A DNA stretch of 64,000 bases from Thermoplasmata archaeon (GTDB taxonomy: Archaea; Thermoplasmatota; Thermoplasmata; Halarchaeoplasmatales; Halarchaeoplasmataceae), in contig PUNK01000032.1 in the NCBI GenBank assembly GCA_003552585.1, forward strand, positions 41,996 to 105,995, in the 5' to 3' direction. Positions 44,334-53,631 of this stretch are shown here, piece by piece; positions within the stretch are counted from its first letter, which is position 1, and every line of letters begins with the position of its first letter. The notes beneath the pieces were generated by a model. The model saw only the letters and a program-made list of their open reading frames with translations. It had not been told where the DNA came from and did not search any database. Made by a program: the position numbers and the translations under genes.

Positions 44334-44946
44334 GATAAAGGAATTTCTTGGCAGAGGATTTTCATCTAACGTTTTTCTCGTGATGGGTGAAAAGAACTTC
44401 TTGGTGGATGCTGGTAACGGAAGCATCGATAAAATAGTCGATAGGATAGGTAGTGATAATATAGATATCGACAGGATCATACTTACTCATAGACATTTTG
44501 ATCACACAGCCAATGCTCAAGAACTGGCAAAAGAACTAGGTGCACAGCTTTTTGCACAGCATAAAGAAGCAGATGCTCTTAGTGCCGGTGAAGACCCTAC
44601 CGTCCTTGCACAAAGCTTCGGTAAAATCATGCCTCCCTTAGAAGTCAACAACCTTGAAGACGAATACCTTGATTTCAAGGTGATAGAATGCCCTGGACAC
44701 ACCGATGGTGGCATTTGCCTTTATCAACCTGAGGATAAGATACTTTTCTCCGGGGATACAGTATTTTCTGCGGGAGGAGTAGGAAGGACTGATCTACCTA
44801 CTGGTAACATCTCAGAACTCATCTCCTCTTTAGAAAGATTGAATCAATTGGATGTGAAGGACCTATATCCCGGCCATGGTCCATCTGCAATCGGTAATGG
44901 GAATCACCATATAAAGATGGCACTTAGAAACCTGAAATACTTATGA
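44326..44946 (+). CDS. Metallo-beta-lactamase-fold hydrolase (glyoxalase II-like)
   Basis: A 206-residue binuclear-metal hydrolase. The THRHFDHTANA motif (HxHxDH) lies near residue 52, the second His in CPGHTDGG, the bridging Asp in FSGDTVFSAGGVGRTD and a final LYPGHGP His. This set is typical of hydroxyacylglutathione hydrolase-like thioesterases, but archaeal substrates are other thioesters or persulfides. The ATG at 44326 overlaps the DUF6485 stop; an earlier in-frame start would be inside that gene. TsaC follows eight bases later. Confidence 0.92.
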   Translation: MVEIKEFLGRGFSSNVFLVMGEKNFLVDAGNGSIDKIVDRIGSDNIDIDRIILTHRHFDHTANAQELAKELGAQLFAQHKEADALSAGEDPTVLAQSFGKIMPPLEVNNLEDEYLDFKVIECPGHTDGGICLYQPEDKILFSGDTVFSAGGVGRTDLPTGNISELISSLERLNQLDVKDLYPGHGPSAIGNGNHHIKMALRNLKYL

Positions 44947-44954
44947 GGTGAATA

Positions 44955-45566
44955 ATGATGAAGATAATCTGTGAGGAAAAGGATTGTCAGGGAAAATGCA
45001 GTCAAGCGATAATAAGTATGGCAGAAGAGATACTATCGATAGGAGAACTCATAGTGTATCCGACTGAAACTCTATATGGCATAGGAGGAGATGCTCTAGA
45101 CTTCGAGGTTGTGAATAAAATCAATGAAATAAAAGGTGCACCTGAAGATAAAAAATTATCTACGGCTTATTCAAGCATCGAGCAGGCTAGAGAATATATT
45201 GGTGAACTTCCCGAGATCGTGTGGGATATAGCTGATTCATTTCTTCCTGGACCGATCACTATCGTTGTTGCAGTTGAAAATACAACGGAAGGTATAAGAG
45301 TGCCCGATCATCCTTTGGTTAGGGCTATCATCGATCGCTTTGGGCCAATCACATCCACAAGTGCTAACAAGCACGGTGCTCCTTCAGCATATGACATCGA
45401 AACTGCAGAGACCCAGCTTGGAAACGATATCAAACTATATCTGGACTGCGGTCCGTGCCGGTATTCCAAAGGATCGACCATCGTGCTTGTAGATGATCAA
45501 AAACTGGAAATCCTTAGAGAGGGTGTGATCTCAAAGGAAGAAATAGGTGATGTGATTGGTTTCTGA
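44955..45566 (+). CDS. tsaC: Threonylcarbamoyl-AMP synthase (Sua5/YrdC/TsaC)
   Basis: Makes threonylcarbamoyl-adenylate from threonine, bicarbonate and ATP for the universal t6A37 tRNA modification. The YrdC fold is shown by VYPTETLYGIGGDAL, FLPGPITIVV, RVPDHPLVRAI, ITSTSANKHGAPSA and KGSTIVLVDD; the 203-residue length is the single-domain form without the Sua5 C-terminal domain. An unusual N-terminal extension contains CEEKDCQGKC with three Cys. Two ATGs (44955, 44958) sit after GAGGTG. The MetAP gene overlaps its 3' end by 11 bases. Confidence 0.95.
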   Translation: MMKIICEEKDCQGKCSQAIISMAEEILSIGELIVYPTETLYGIGGDALDFEVVNKINEIKGAPEDKKLSTAYSSIEQAREYIGELPEIVWDIADSFLPGPITIVVAVENTTEGIRVPDHPLVRAIIDRFGPITSTSANKHGAPSAYDIETAETQLGNDIKLYLDCGPCRYSKGSTIVLVDDQKLEILREGVISKEEIGDVIGF

Positions 45567-46440
45567 AAAGTTAAAATGCTACTTGAAGGCAGGCAAGATC
45601 GCAAAAAAAGCCCTTGAAAAAGGTAAGAAAACATGTAAAGTGGGTACACCCTATTTCGACGTTGTTAAAGAAATCGAACAGATAATACTCGATGAAGGTG
45701 CTAAACCGGCTTTCCCTGTAAATGTGAGTGTAAATGAAGTCGGTGCACATTACACTCCTTATCCCGGTGATGGAAAGGTCTTCAGGAAGGGTGATGTTAT
45801 AAAGATAGACGTAGGCTGTCATGTCGACGGTTACATCGCAGATACAGCTACAACCGTGGAGTTGGATTCTGAAAAATACTCAGCGATGATAGAAACAGCA
45901 GAAGACGCGCTCATGGCTGGGCTTAAGATCATCAGACCAGGAATAAGAACTAAAGAGATCGGTCAGACGATAGAATCCATCATACAATCAAGGGGCTATA
46001 ATCCGATCAAAAATCTAACCGGTCATGCCATCGAAAGGAACGAACTTCATGCAGGTGTTTCTATTCCAAATATAGGGAGAGGAAGGGATAGAATAGAGAA
46101 AGGTATGATCCTAGCAGTTGAACCATTCGTTACCGATGGAAAGGGAAAAGTTGTGAACGGTGAAAAAAGCCAAATATATCATTTGAGAGGGAGAAGAAAT
46201 CTTTCTGGTGAGGACAAAAACTTTTATGAGTGGTTGGAAAAGAGATTCGATAATCTACCCTTTGCATCCTATTGGTGCAGGGGTTATGATAAAGAGTATT
46301 TCAAAAGGTTGAACAGACTCGAACGTTTTGGTTCAATAATGTCATATCCCGTTCTAGTCGAGGCAAAAAACGGTATGATCACCCAAAGGGAACATACGGT
46401 CATAGTAACTTCTAAAGGCGTAAAGGCCATCACCGCCTGA
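45556..46440 (+). CDS. map: Methionine aminopeptidase, type II
   Basis: Removes the N-terminal Met from new proteins. The 294-residue pita-bread fold has metal ligands Asp and Asp in IDVGCHVDGYIADTA, His in LHAGVSIPN, Glu in AVEPFVTDG and Glu in TQREHTVIV. An insertion of about 60 residues between the last two motifs is the hallmark of the type II (eukaryal/archaeal) enzyme. No ATG is available; TTG 45556 with GGTGAT upstream overlaps the TsaC gene and fits the family N-terminus. Confidence 0.95.
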   Translation: MVSEKLKCYLKAGKIAKKALEKGKKTCKVGTPYFDVVKEIEQIILDEGAKPAFPVNVSVNEVGAHYTPYPGDGKVFRKGDVIKIDVGCHVDGYIADTATTVELDSEKYSAMIETAEDALMAGLKIIRPGIRTKEIGQTIESIIQSRGYNPIKNLTGHAIERNELHAGVSIPNIGRGRDRIEKGMILAVEPFVTDGKGKVVNGEKSQIYHLRGRRNLSGEDKNFYEWLEKRFDNLPFASYWCRGYDKEYFKRLNRLERFGSIMSYPVLVEAKNGMITQREHTVIVTSKGVKAITA

Positions 46441-46445
46441 CCATC

Positions 46446-47147
46446 TTACATGTTCTTATCCCAATCCTTCATCAGATCACTGTCTTTCCTAATCCTATCC
46501 CATTCATGTTCCACCCGTGGAGTGGTCAAAGATATCAGGAAAAGTACAACAAGTATCGATGTTATTACAGGAAACACGACAAAACCGGGGATGCTCATGA
46601 ACTCTGCCCGTGAAACGAATTGATTAAAATCAACCACATGAACAGGATGTAAGATCAATTTACTATACCAAAGCGCTATCACAAGAGTGAACAACCAAAT
46701 GTATACTCTCCGAATTCTGTGTGATACTGCGTGCCAATAAGTTATCTTGAATGCAGGGGTAGAAAGATCACTAGCAAGTTTCTTCATCCACTGACGACTC
46801 GTTACCGCTTTTTTTGGATTGAGGATCCTAGCCATCAAATTTTCTTCTAGAGCTCTTACACGGCTGTTCCAGACATTAAAAAACATATACCTCCTTGCCT
46901 CGATACCTAACAACATTGTGATAAAGAACAGAGATAATAAAAGGAGTTCATGGGGGTTCTTAGGGTCCGTGAATGTCCAAGTTATCACAGCCGAAAGAAG
47001 TATTATGGCCCAGTTGGTAGTGTTATCAAGCCTGATACGCCAGTTATATGCCCTTTGCATCTCACCCCTGTAAAGATGAACCACTGCTTGGGTGAAGTCA
47101 CTTATATTTTGCATCTCTACAAATTCTTCAGGATCCGGTTCTTCCAT
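46446..47147 (-). CDS. DUF2270 integral membrane protein
   Basis: A 233-residue membrane protein. A short acidic N-terminus is followed by IVHLYRGEMQRAYNWRIRLDNTTNWA and four hydrophobic segments (about residues 45 to 80 and 145 to 215), matching DUF2270, an archaeal and bacterial family without a known function. It ends six bases from the convergent MetAP gene stop and begins shortly after PyrD on the same strand. Confidence 0.85.
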   Translation of the reverse strand: MEEPDPEEFVEMQNISDFTQAVVHLYRGEMQRAYNWRIRLDNTTNWAIILLSAVITWTFTDPKNPHELLLLSLFFITMLLGIEARRYMFFNVWNSRVRALEENLMARILNPKKAVTSRQWMKKLASDLSTPAFKITYWHAVSHRIRRVYIWLFTLVIALWYSKLILHPVHVVDFNQFVSRAEFMSIPGFVVFPVITSILVVLFLISLTTPRVEHEWDRIRKDSDLMKDWDKNM

Positions 47148-47192
47148 CGTTTTAACAGTTAACAGAGATGACTATTAAAACTTGTCCCAGAT

Positions 47193-48104
47193 TCAACATC
47201 TGTGAGCAGCTCCGATCAAGGAGTGGATATCTTTTATATCTTGTTCATCCATCAAATCGATCATCTCTTCAGATATAAGTTTTGCAGCCTCTCTACCTCT
47301 GTAGTAAACCGCCGAGCCGACCTGTAATGCACTAGCTCCAGCAAGGATATACTCCAAGGCATCTCTTCCCCGAGTGATACCACCACAGCCTATTATAGGG
47401 ATATCCACGGCTTCGAATAACTCATAGACACATCTCAGTCCCACAGGTTTAATGCCGGGACCGCTGTATCCCCCGTACCTATTACCCAATATGGGAAGTC
47501 GAGTCTCAAAATTCAAAGCCATAGCCTTAACTGTATTGATCGCCACGATAGCATCAGCACCCTCATGCTCCACACTTTTTGCTGTAACAGAAACATCTGA
47601 CAGGGGAGGGAGCTTAGCTAATATCGGTACGTCGGTAACCGATACCACGCCGTCCACGACATCGCCAGAAAGGTCGGGATTCGAGCCTATTGAGGCTCCA
47701 TAGCCCTCGGCATGGGGACAGCTCAAATTCAGCTCTATAGCATCCACTCCATTAGCCTCCATTTTGCCAGCTAAATCAATAAATTCTTCTCTGTTAGAAC
47801 CGAATATACTGGCAATAATAGGTATGTCAACCTTTGAGATAAGTGATTTTAGTTCAGGAAGGAAATCCTCTATCCCTGGATTCGGCAAACCCATCGCATT
47901 CAACAACCCGGTATCTAGTTCCACCATAGTAGGATTTGGATGACCTGCTCTAGGCTCCAAGCCTATCGATTTTGTAACTATACCTCCCATACCGTACTCG
48001 TGCATTTTTAACATGGAAGAAGATGTTTGACCCATAACGCCTGAAGCGAGTATTACTGGTGGATCGAATCGCATGCTTGCGATCTTCGTTTTCAGCACTG
48101 CCAT
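47193..48104 (-). CDS. pyrD: Dihydroorotate dehydrogenase, PyrD type 1B-like
   Basis: FMN enzyme that oxidises dihydroorotate to orotate in pyrimidine synthesis. The 303-residue barrel has LASGVMGQTSSS, GGIVTKSIGLEPR, LLNAMGLPNPG, the catalytic Cys in ELNLSCPHAEGYG, and IGCGGITRGRDALEYILAGASALQVG. The 1B type would pair with a PyrK subunit for NAD, which is not in this window. A GATTATAT element before the ATG fits leaderless transcription; no ribosome site is seen. Confidence 0.95.
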   Translation of the reverse strand: MAVLKTKIASMRFDPPVILASGVMGQTSSSMLKMHEYGMGGIVTKSIGLEPRAGHPNPTMVELDTGLLNAMGLPNPGIEDFLPELKSLISKVDIPIIASIFGSNREEFIDLAGKMEANGVDAIELNLSCPHAEGYGASIGSNPDLSGDVVDGVVSVTDVPILAKLPPLSDVSVTAKSVEHEGADAIVAINTVKAMALNFETRLPILGNRYGGYSGPGIKPVGLRCVYELFEAVDIPIIGCGGITRGRDALEYILAGASALQVGSAVYYRGREAAKLISEEMIDLMDEQDIKDIHSLIGAAHRC

Positions 48105-48331
48105 GTGGAGGTGATAGGGATATAATCATAAACCTTTTTCGGAATTTTTGGTATGATTTCTGAGTATTTTCATTTTGTTCGGAAATAGTAGTTGATCTAC
48201 CTCCGAGAAAAACACCGGCTCTCCGCCGCCAAGGTCAAAGATCCCGAAGATAATAAAAAGTGTCTGATTTCTTTGCGATAAGGTTAAATGTTATATACCA
48301 TTTATCAAGCTATCCTCTATGAAGTGATACC

Positions 48332-49033
48332 ATGTTACGAGATACCATACCGGGACTAGAACGCATTTTTCACACGGATATAGATACCCCAAAAGTCGTG
48401 CTGATAAGTGGACCACCGGGGTCAATGAAAACGAGTTTCTGTTACAATATGATGACCCGATATGTGGAAAACGAAAATACTTTTGGACTATATACCACAC
48501 TTGAGGAGACGGTCGAAAGTCATCTTCAGAACATGAAGAGTCTTGGTATCAATCTGAGTCTTAACATGCAGATATCCGACATCACCGATCTCCGGGAGAT
48601 CGATATGATCGTTGAAGAGGAAGAAGAAACGGACTACATCGAATTTATGGAAAAGATGCTTCGGCACTTCAAGAAAGAGAAAGGTGATGCTTTCAAAGTT
48701 TTTGCATTAGATTCTCTCGGAGCACTCTACTCATTGATGGAACACGAAGAGAATATGCGAAAGAAGATGTTCTACTTCTTTAAACTCTTGAGAGACCTCG
48801 ATCTCTATAGTTTCGTGGTGATGGAAAGAAGTATGGGTGCAGAAGCAAATCTACTTGGGAACGAAGGCTTTCTTGTCGATGGAGTTATGATGCTTGGTAT
48901 CGATAGGAATAGAGGAAAACTCACCAGATATATTCAAGTCGAAAAGATGAGAGCGTGCAAGCATAATATGGAAAAACATGCTATAGAGATAGGTAAAGAT
49001 GGCATGAAGGTACTGGGACCCATATTTGAGTAA
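48332..49033 (+). CDS. RAD55/KaiC-like RecA-superfamily ATPase
   Basis: A 233-residue single-domain ATPase of the archaeal RAD55/GvpD-like group. Walker A is ISGPPGSMKTSFCY near residue 27, Walker B VFALDSLGAL near residue 128; the N-terminal loop DTIPGLERIFHTDIDTPKV matches KaiC-family leaders. Unlike RadA it has no HhH domain, and such proteins are linked to signalling and motility (FlaH-like). TGTTATATACC about 40 bases upstream and GAAGTGAT before the ATG mark the promoter and ribosome site. The next genes encode a coiled-coil zinc-ribbon protein and a TPR protein, a plausible partner set. Confidence 0.88.
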   Translation: MLRDTIPGLERIFHTDIDTPKVVLISGPPGSMKTSFCYNMMTRYVENENTFGLYTTLEETVESHLQNMKSLGINLSLNMQISDITDLREIDMIVEEEEETDYIEFMEKMLRHFKKEKGDAFKVFALDSLGALYSLMEHEENMRKKMFYFFKLLRDLDLYSFVVMERSMGAEANLLGNEGFLVDGVMMLGIDRNRGKLTRYIQVEKMRACKHNMEKHAIEIGKDGMKVLGPIFE

Positions 49034-49114
49034 GGACAAAATATGTTCGTAAGCTATTTAACATAGAAAATCTATTAACTATTAAATTAGAATGATACCC
49101 CCGGGGGAATAAAA

Positions 49115-50329
49115 TTGGCAGACGACGAGTTCTTAAATGAAATGGAAGGATTCATGGGCAAGCTCAAAGAACAGAAAAAAGCATTGGATGAAAGAGAAGA
49201 AGAACTGGAGCAAAGAGAAGAAGAACTGACAGAAAAAGAAAATCAACTAAATCTAGAAAAACAATCTCTAGCAAAAAAAACGGATGAAATTGAAGATATT
49301 AAACAAGCGATAGAAGAAAAAGAATCAAAGGTTGAGGAAGCAAGAAAGGAACTCGACCAGGAAAGGAGTGAAATCAAATCAGTTAGAGATACTCTTCTAT
49401 CCAAGCTTGAAGATATCGAAGAACTTAAGGAGGGTATATTGGAAAAACAAAAACAACTCCTCGAACGTGAAGAATCCATGGTTGAAAGAGAAGAAGATCT
49501 AGATGAGAGAGAAAATATCATTGTTACCAAAGAAGAGGAAGTCCTTGATAAACGGGAAGATATACTCAATACACTAACGGAACTCAGCGAATCATTGAAG
49601 TCTAGCGCAGATCAAAGCAGGGATATCATTTCTCGTGAAAGAGAGTTGCTCGACCAAGACAAAGAACTTTCCAATACAAGAAGTCATCTATTACAGGCAC
49701 ATAAAAAGATGTTGGAAAGAGAGATGAACCTTTTAGAAGAGGGAGCAGAAATCTCTATGGATATACCGGATATGCCTACGAGAACTGAGGTGGATACTGG
49801 TCCAGAAACTGGTGATTTACCCGAAACGGAAGTGGCTGAACAGGTACCTGAGGAAGAATTTGAACCTGAAGCTGAGGAAGAAGAGGAGGAAGAACCTGGA
49901 GTTGAGGAAGAAGAGGAGGAAGAACCTGAAGCTGAGGAAGAAGAGGAGGAAGAACCTGAAGCTGAGGAAGAACTTGAACCTGAAGTTGAGGAAGAAGGAG
50001 TCTCTTGTCCAAATTGCGGCACTGAACTCAGCGAGGGTGCTGAAATATGCTACGCGTGTGGTACCGAAATAGGAGTTGAAAAAGAGGAGGAAGAAGAGGA
50101 GGAAGGAGAGCTAACCTGTCCCAGTTGTGGAACCGAACTCAGTGCTGATGCAGAGATCTGTTATGCATGTGGAACCGAGATCGAATCCGAGGGAGAAGAG
50201 GGAGGTGAACAGATCACCTGCTCGGTTTGTGGAACTGAATTGAGCCCAGATGCAGAGATGTGCTATGCATGTGGTTCCGATGTCGGAGAGGATGAAGATA
50301 AATCATCTAGTAAGAAGAAGATAGTGTGA
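49115..50329 (+). CDS. Coiled-coil protein with acidic repeat and three zinc ribbons
   Basis: A 404-residue hydrophilic protein. Residues 5 to 215 form a long Glu/Lys/Gln-rich coiled coil (heptads such as LEQREEELTEKENQLNLEK). Residues 240 to 300 are an acidic low-complexity linker built on a ten-residue E-E-E-E-E-P-E-A-E-E pattern, encoded by an exact 30-base repeat. The C-terminus has three near-identical double-Cys zinc ribbons of the form CxxCGTELSxxAExCYACG at about residues 301, 339 and 370. The start is TTG after GGGGGA. The coil suggests a dimer or filament; zinc ribbons of this sort are common in archaeal and eukaryotic-like scaffold or ubiquitin-like systems. Function unknown. Confidence 0.85.
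   Translation: MADDEFLNEMEGFMGKLKEQKKALDEREEELEQREEELTEKENQLNLEKQSLAKKTDEIEDIKQAIEEKESKVEEARKELDQERSEIKSVRDTLLSKLEDIEELKEGILEKQKQLLEREESMVEREEDLDERENIIVTKEEEVLDKREDILNTLTELSESLKSSADQSRDIISRERELLDQDKELSNTRSHLLQAHKKMLEREMNLLEEGAEISMDIPDMPTRTEVDTGPETGDLPETEVAEQVPEEEFEPEAEEEEEEEPGVEEEEEEEPEAEEEEEEEPEAEEELEPEVEEEGVSCPNCGTELSEGAEICYACGTEIGVEKEEEEEEEGELTCPSCGTELSADAEICYACGTEIESEGEEGGEQITCSVCGTELSPDAEMCYACGSDVGEDEDKSSSKKKIV
49871..49960 (+). repeat. Three exact-phase 30-base tandem repeats (acidic linker)
   Basis: Units at 49871-49900, 49901-49930 and 49931-49960 each begin G(C/T)TGAGGAAG and differ by only two or three bases; a partial fourth follows. The unit length of 30 keeps the reading frame. 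Such repeats change copy number by slippage, so strain variants are expected. Confidence 0.95.
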
Positions 50330-50393
50330 AACAGTTCCGAAAAAACCATTTACTTCTCTTTCTTTTTCTTATCATATACTTCGGAGAAAACAC

Positions 50394-52511
50394 ATGATAC
50401 ACCTCATGATCTCATCTTTAAATGCATTCACCAACAATTTTCAAACACCAACCGAGATAAAAGATCTCCTTGAGAAAGCTGAAGCCCTTTGTGATCAAAA
50501 TCGTTTCTATGAGGCCATCACATTATACGATGTCATCCTCGAAAAGAACAGTGATGAAATTGTAGCTAACAACAAAGGAGTGGCTTTGGATGCTATAGGT
50601 GAACACGAAAAGGCTATCGAAGCTTATGACCTTGCGACCAAGATAAAAAATGATTACATCACTGCCTGGCACAATAAAGGAAACTCTTACAAATTCTTGG
50701 GCGATTTTAAAAATGCATCAAGGTGTTACGAAGAAGTTTTATCATTGGACCCTGGTCATCCCTCAGCTTACTTTGATAAGGCACTGATGTTGGTGAATTT
50801 GAATAAAAAAAGAAAGGCAAAAAAAGTAGTCGAAGAGGGGGTGAAAAAGGCGAGAGGTGATGAAACGGAACTCCTTATTCAAAAAGGTGAAATCTACGAG
50901 GTGATGGAGAACTTTAAAGAAGCTCTATCGATATATAAACAGATATTAAAACTTGACCACACAAATTTACTAGCCTTACAAAAGATAGGGGATACCTTGA
51001 TGGATCTTGGTCGTTATCAAGAGGCTTTTGAAATTTACGAGAGATACCTAGATACCAATAGTATGAATGAAGAAGTTTGGAATAACAGAGGATATTCACT
51101 TTTTTCGATGGGTTATTATAAAGAAGCAAAAATGTCATATGAAAAAGCTATAAAATTAAACCCAAAATTTGGGCCAGCTCATTATAACTTGGGTTATCTT
51201 TATCACACCATGGGACAATATGAAAAGGGATTAAAGCAATACAAAGAAGCTGCCAAGTATGGTGCTGCAAGTGAAATACTGTGGAACAATATAGGTAATC
51301 TACTTTACAACAAGGGATTGTATGAAGAGTCGATACCCTATTTCGTCAAGTCTATAGAAGTTAATCCTGAATATGAGATCGCTTGGAACAATATAGGTAA
51401 TGCAAAAGATAAGATAAATGATCACAAGGAAGCCATAAGATTCCATGAAAAAGCACTAGAACTTAAACCTGATTTCGACTACGCACTACTCGCGCTTGGT
51501 CGTTCACTTGCTCGCATGGGCGAACTAGAGAAAGGACTTGAAAAAGTGGAGATCTCATTAGATATCAATCCAGAATACAAAATAGGGTGGTATGTCAAAG
51601 CAGAGATACTGGCTGATTTAGGATGGTGGGATGATGCACTTGAATCTATAGAAATTGCAATAGAGCTAGATAAAAATTTTAGTAAAGCATGGAAATTTAA
51701 GGGTGAAATTCTAGAGGTCACTGATGACATAGAAGGGGCTATGCAGAGCTACGAAAAAGCCTTGATTTCCTATGAAAAAGAATACAAGGAATATGGTGAT
51801 ATTTCAGCTCTCATTAAAAAAGCAGAACTTCTCGAAGAGCTTGAACGTGTTGAGGAAGCAATCTTAACTTGTGAAAGAGTTCTTGGGAAGGATCCGGATA
51901 ATCATGAAGCGTTGAAACATAAGGTATCTTTGCTCATGGAAACTGAAAAGTACCGTGAGGCTGTGATTGCCGCTAGTGAGGCAGATGATAACTCTGATAT
52001 ACTATATCTTAAAGCCGAGGCTTATGATAAATTGGGCAATGAAAAAAGGGCCCGTAAAGCTTTCAAAGAAGCAATAGAGTTGGACGGGGAAAGTGCCCGT
52101 ATGGCCTATGCAAGATTCTTAGCTGATAGAGAAGAGTTTACTGAAGCATTAAGTGTACTCGAAAGTGAAAGCTGGGACGAAGAGTTACTCGAGGCGAACG
52201 TATCGCTTGAAAAAGGAGACTATGTTGAAGCGGTTGATATTTTTGAATCGTTGGTCGATGAAAAAGAAGAAAGTCTTAGAGCCTGGTTTGGTCTCGGGAA
52301 GTCGCATGCCTTCCTGAACAACCATAAGAAAGCTATGGAAGCCTACGATGTTTGTTTAGGGCTTTCGTCTGATTTTGAACCTGCTTGGTTTGAGAAAGCA
52401 AAGATATTATTTGAGAAAGGAAAAAAGAAAAAGGCTTTGGAATATGCAAATATAGCTTTAAATCAAGGTTATCAAGATGCTGCAAGGCTAATAAAGAAAT
52501 TGGAAAGCTAG
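50394..52511 (+). CDS. Large TPR-repeat protein
   Basis: A 705-residue protein made almost entirely of tetratricopeptide repeats. At least fifteen 34-residue units are visible, with characteristic W/Y-x-x-x-G and A-x-x-x-Y-x-x-A-x-x-x-x-P patterns (for example AWHNKGNSYKFLGDFKNA and AWNNIGNAKDKINDHKEA). No catalytic domain is present, so it is a scaffold for protein partners. The ATG at 50394 follows CGGAG by seven bases. It ends in TAG, overlapping the end of the convergent radical SAM gene by four bases, and sits directly after the zinc-ribbon coiled-coil gene. Confidence 0.92.
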   Translation: MIHLMISSLNAFTNNFQTPTEIKDLLEKAEALCDQNRFYEAITLYDVILEKNSDEIVANNKGVALDAIGEHEKAIEAYDLATKIKNDYITAWHNKGNSYKFLGDFKNASRCYEEVLSLDPGHPSAYFDKALMLVNLNKKRKAKKVVEEGVKKARGDETELLIQKGEIYEVMENFKEALSIYKQILKLDHTNLLALQKIGDTLMDLGRYQEAFEIYERYLDTNSMNEEVWNNRGYSLFSMGYYKEAKMSYEKAIKLNPKFGPAHYNLGYLYHTMGQYEKGLKQYKEAAKYGAASEILWNNIGNLLYNKGLYEESIPYFVKSIEVNPEYEIAWNNIGNAKDKINDHKEAIRFHEKALELKPDFDYALLALGRSLARMGELEKGLEKVEISLDINPEYKIGWYVKAEILADLGWWDDALESIEIAIELDKNFSKAWKFKGEILEVTDDIEGAMQSYEKALISYEKEYKEYGDISALIKKAELLEELERVEEAILTCERVLGKDPDNHEALKHKVSLLMETEKYREAVIAASEADDNSDILYLKAEAYDKLGNEKRARKAFKEAIELDGESARMAYARFLADREEFTEALSVLESESWDEELLEANVSLEKGDYVEAVDIFESLVDEKEESLRAWFGLGKSHAFLNNHKKAMEAYDVCLGLSSDFEPAWFEKAKILFEKGKKKKALEYANIALNQGYQDAARLIKKLES

Positions 52512-53574
52512 TTCAAACTCCATCTCTCCACTTCTAATCTATCAGCTGTAGGATATTCTTCCACACCAAAACAATCGTATTCCAAAAAGGGGGCTATCTC
52601 TTCCAATATAAACAAAGGTAGTTCAACCCTACATTTTTTGGAGTCATCATGAACTAATTCCGATGGGACATCATATTGTGAAATCAACTCCTCTATCGCT
52701 ATATTGGGCGTAGAAGTATAGATTACCCCTTTAAGGAGAAGTCCTTCATCAGTAACATAATCCCATGCTTTTGCCACATTCCTTGCTCTCCTTTTGATCC
52801 TATTCTTCAACTGGACACCATCTTTGAATGATGCTGAACAGTAATGTAAAGAGGTATTAACAACAGATCCAAGGATTTCATTCGCCATCTCTTGACTAGA
52901 CTCCACGGAACTAGATATATCAGACTTCTGGCTATACCCTCTGGTCACAAGTTCCTTCCAATTCGATTCAGAGAATTCTAATTCATTGAGGTTGATAAAA
53001 TCAACCATAGTTCCGAGACATTCGATCAGATGCCTTGTTTCATCTTTCAACTCGGGTATACAAGGGATCTCTATTCCTACATCCAGATCGTACTCTAGAC
53101 ACATATCAATAATTGGTAGATAACAAGAGTCTTTAATGTTATTCCAGGTCTCGACAGGAGGGTGTATACGTAGTTCATCCAATCCTGCCTCGATGACTTC
53201 CATTATCTTGGAATGATTTGTGTTCTGAGTGTAAAGATGTATATGGTGTTCATCCCCAAATTCTTCTTTTAACATACGTATGAAAGAAGGTGTTTTCGGA
53301 TATGTGAGAGGATCACCCCCTGTTATTCCTGTCCCCAGAGCATCTATGCTTTTTGCCTCCTGAATGACCTCTTCTTTTCTAAAAATCCTTCTTTCATTTG
53401 CATATATAAGTTCATTTCCCTTTTTTTCTGTTGAGAGAGGACAATACCAGCATTTCCCTTCACATTTTCCTGTTATAAGTAACACCATTTTGGCGCCTTG
53501 TGAACAATATTTACAACCCTCGGGTAGTTCACCTATAAATGCAGAATCATTTTGTAAATGAGTTATCGTCACAC
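52508..53574 (-). CDS. Radical SAM protein, archaeal COG2108 type
   Basis: A 355-residue radical SAM enzyme. The cluster motif is CEGKCWYC (CxxxCxxC) near residue 37, preceded by a CKYC pair at about residue 20 that could hold a second iron-sulfur or zinc site. GTGITGGDPLTYP and HLYTQNTNH, with LDELRIHPP, follow the barrel order. The family is conserved in archaea but uncharacterised. A TTTAATAC box 25 bases before the GTG at 53574 suggests a leaderless transcript; TTG codons at 53578-53581 would add two residues. It ends in TAG. Confidence 0.88.
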
Positions 53575-53631
53575 TCAACAATAGATTATAGTATGTATTA
53601 AACTTTTGTTCTAGTCAAAAATCTTTTACTT

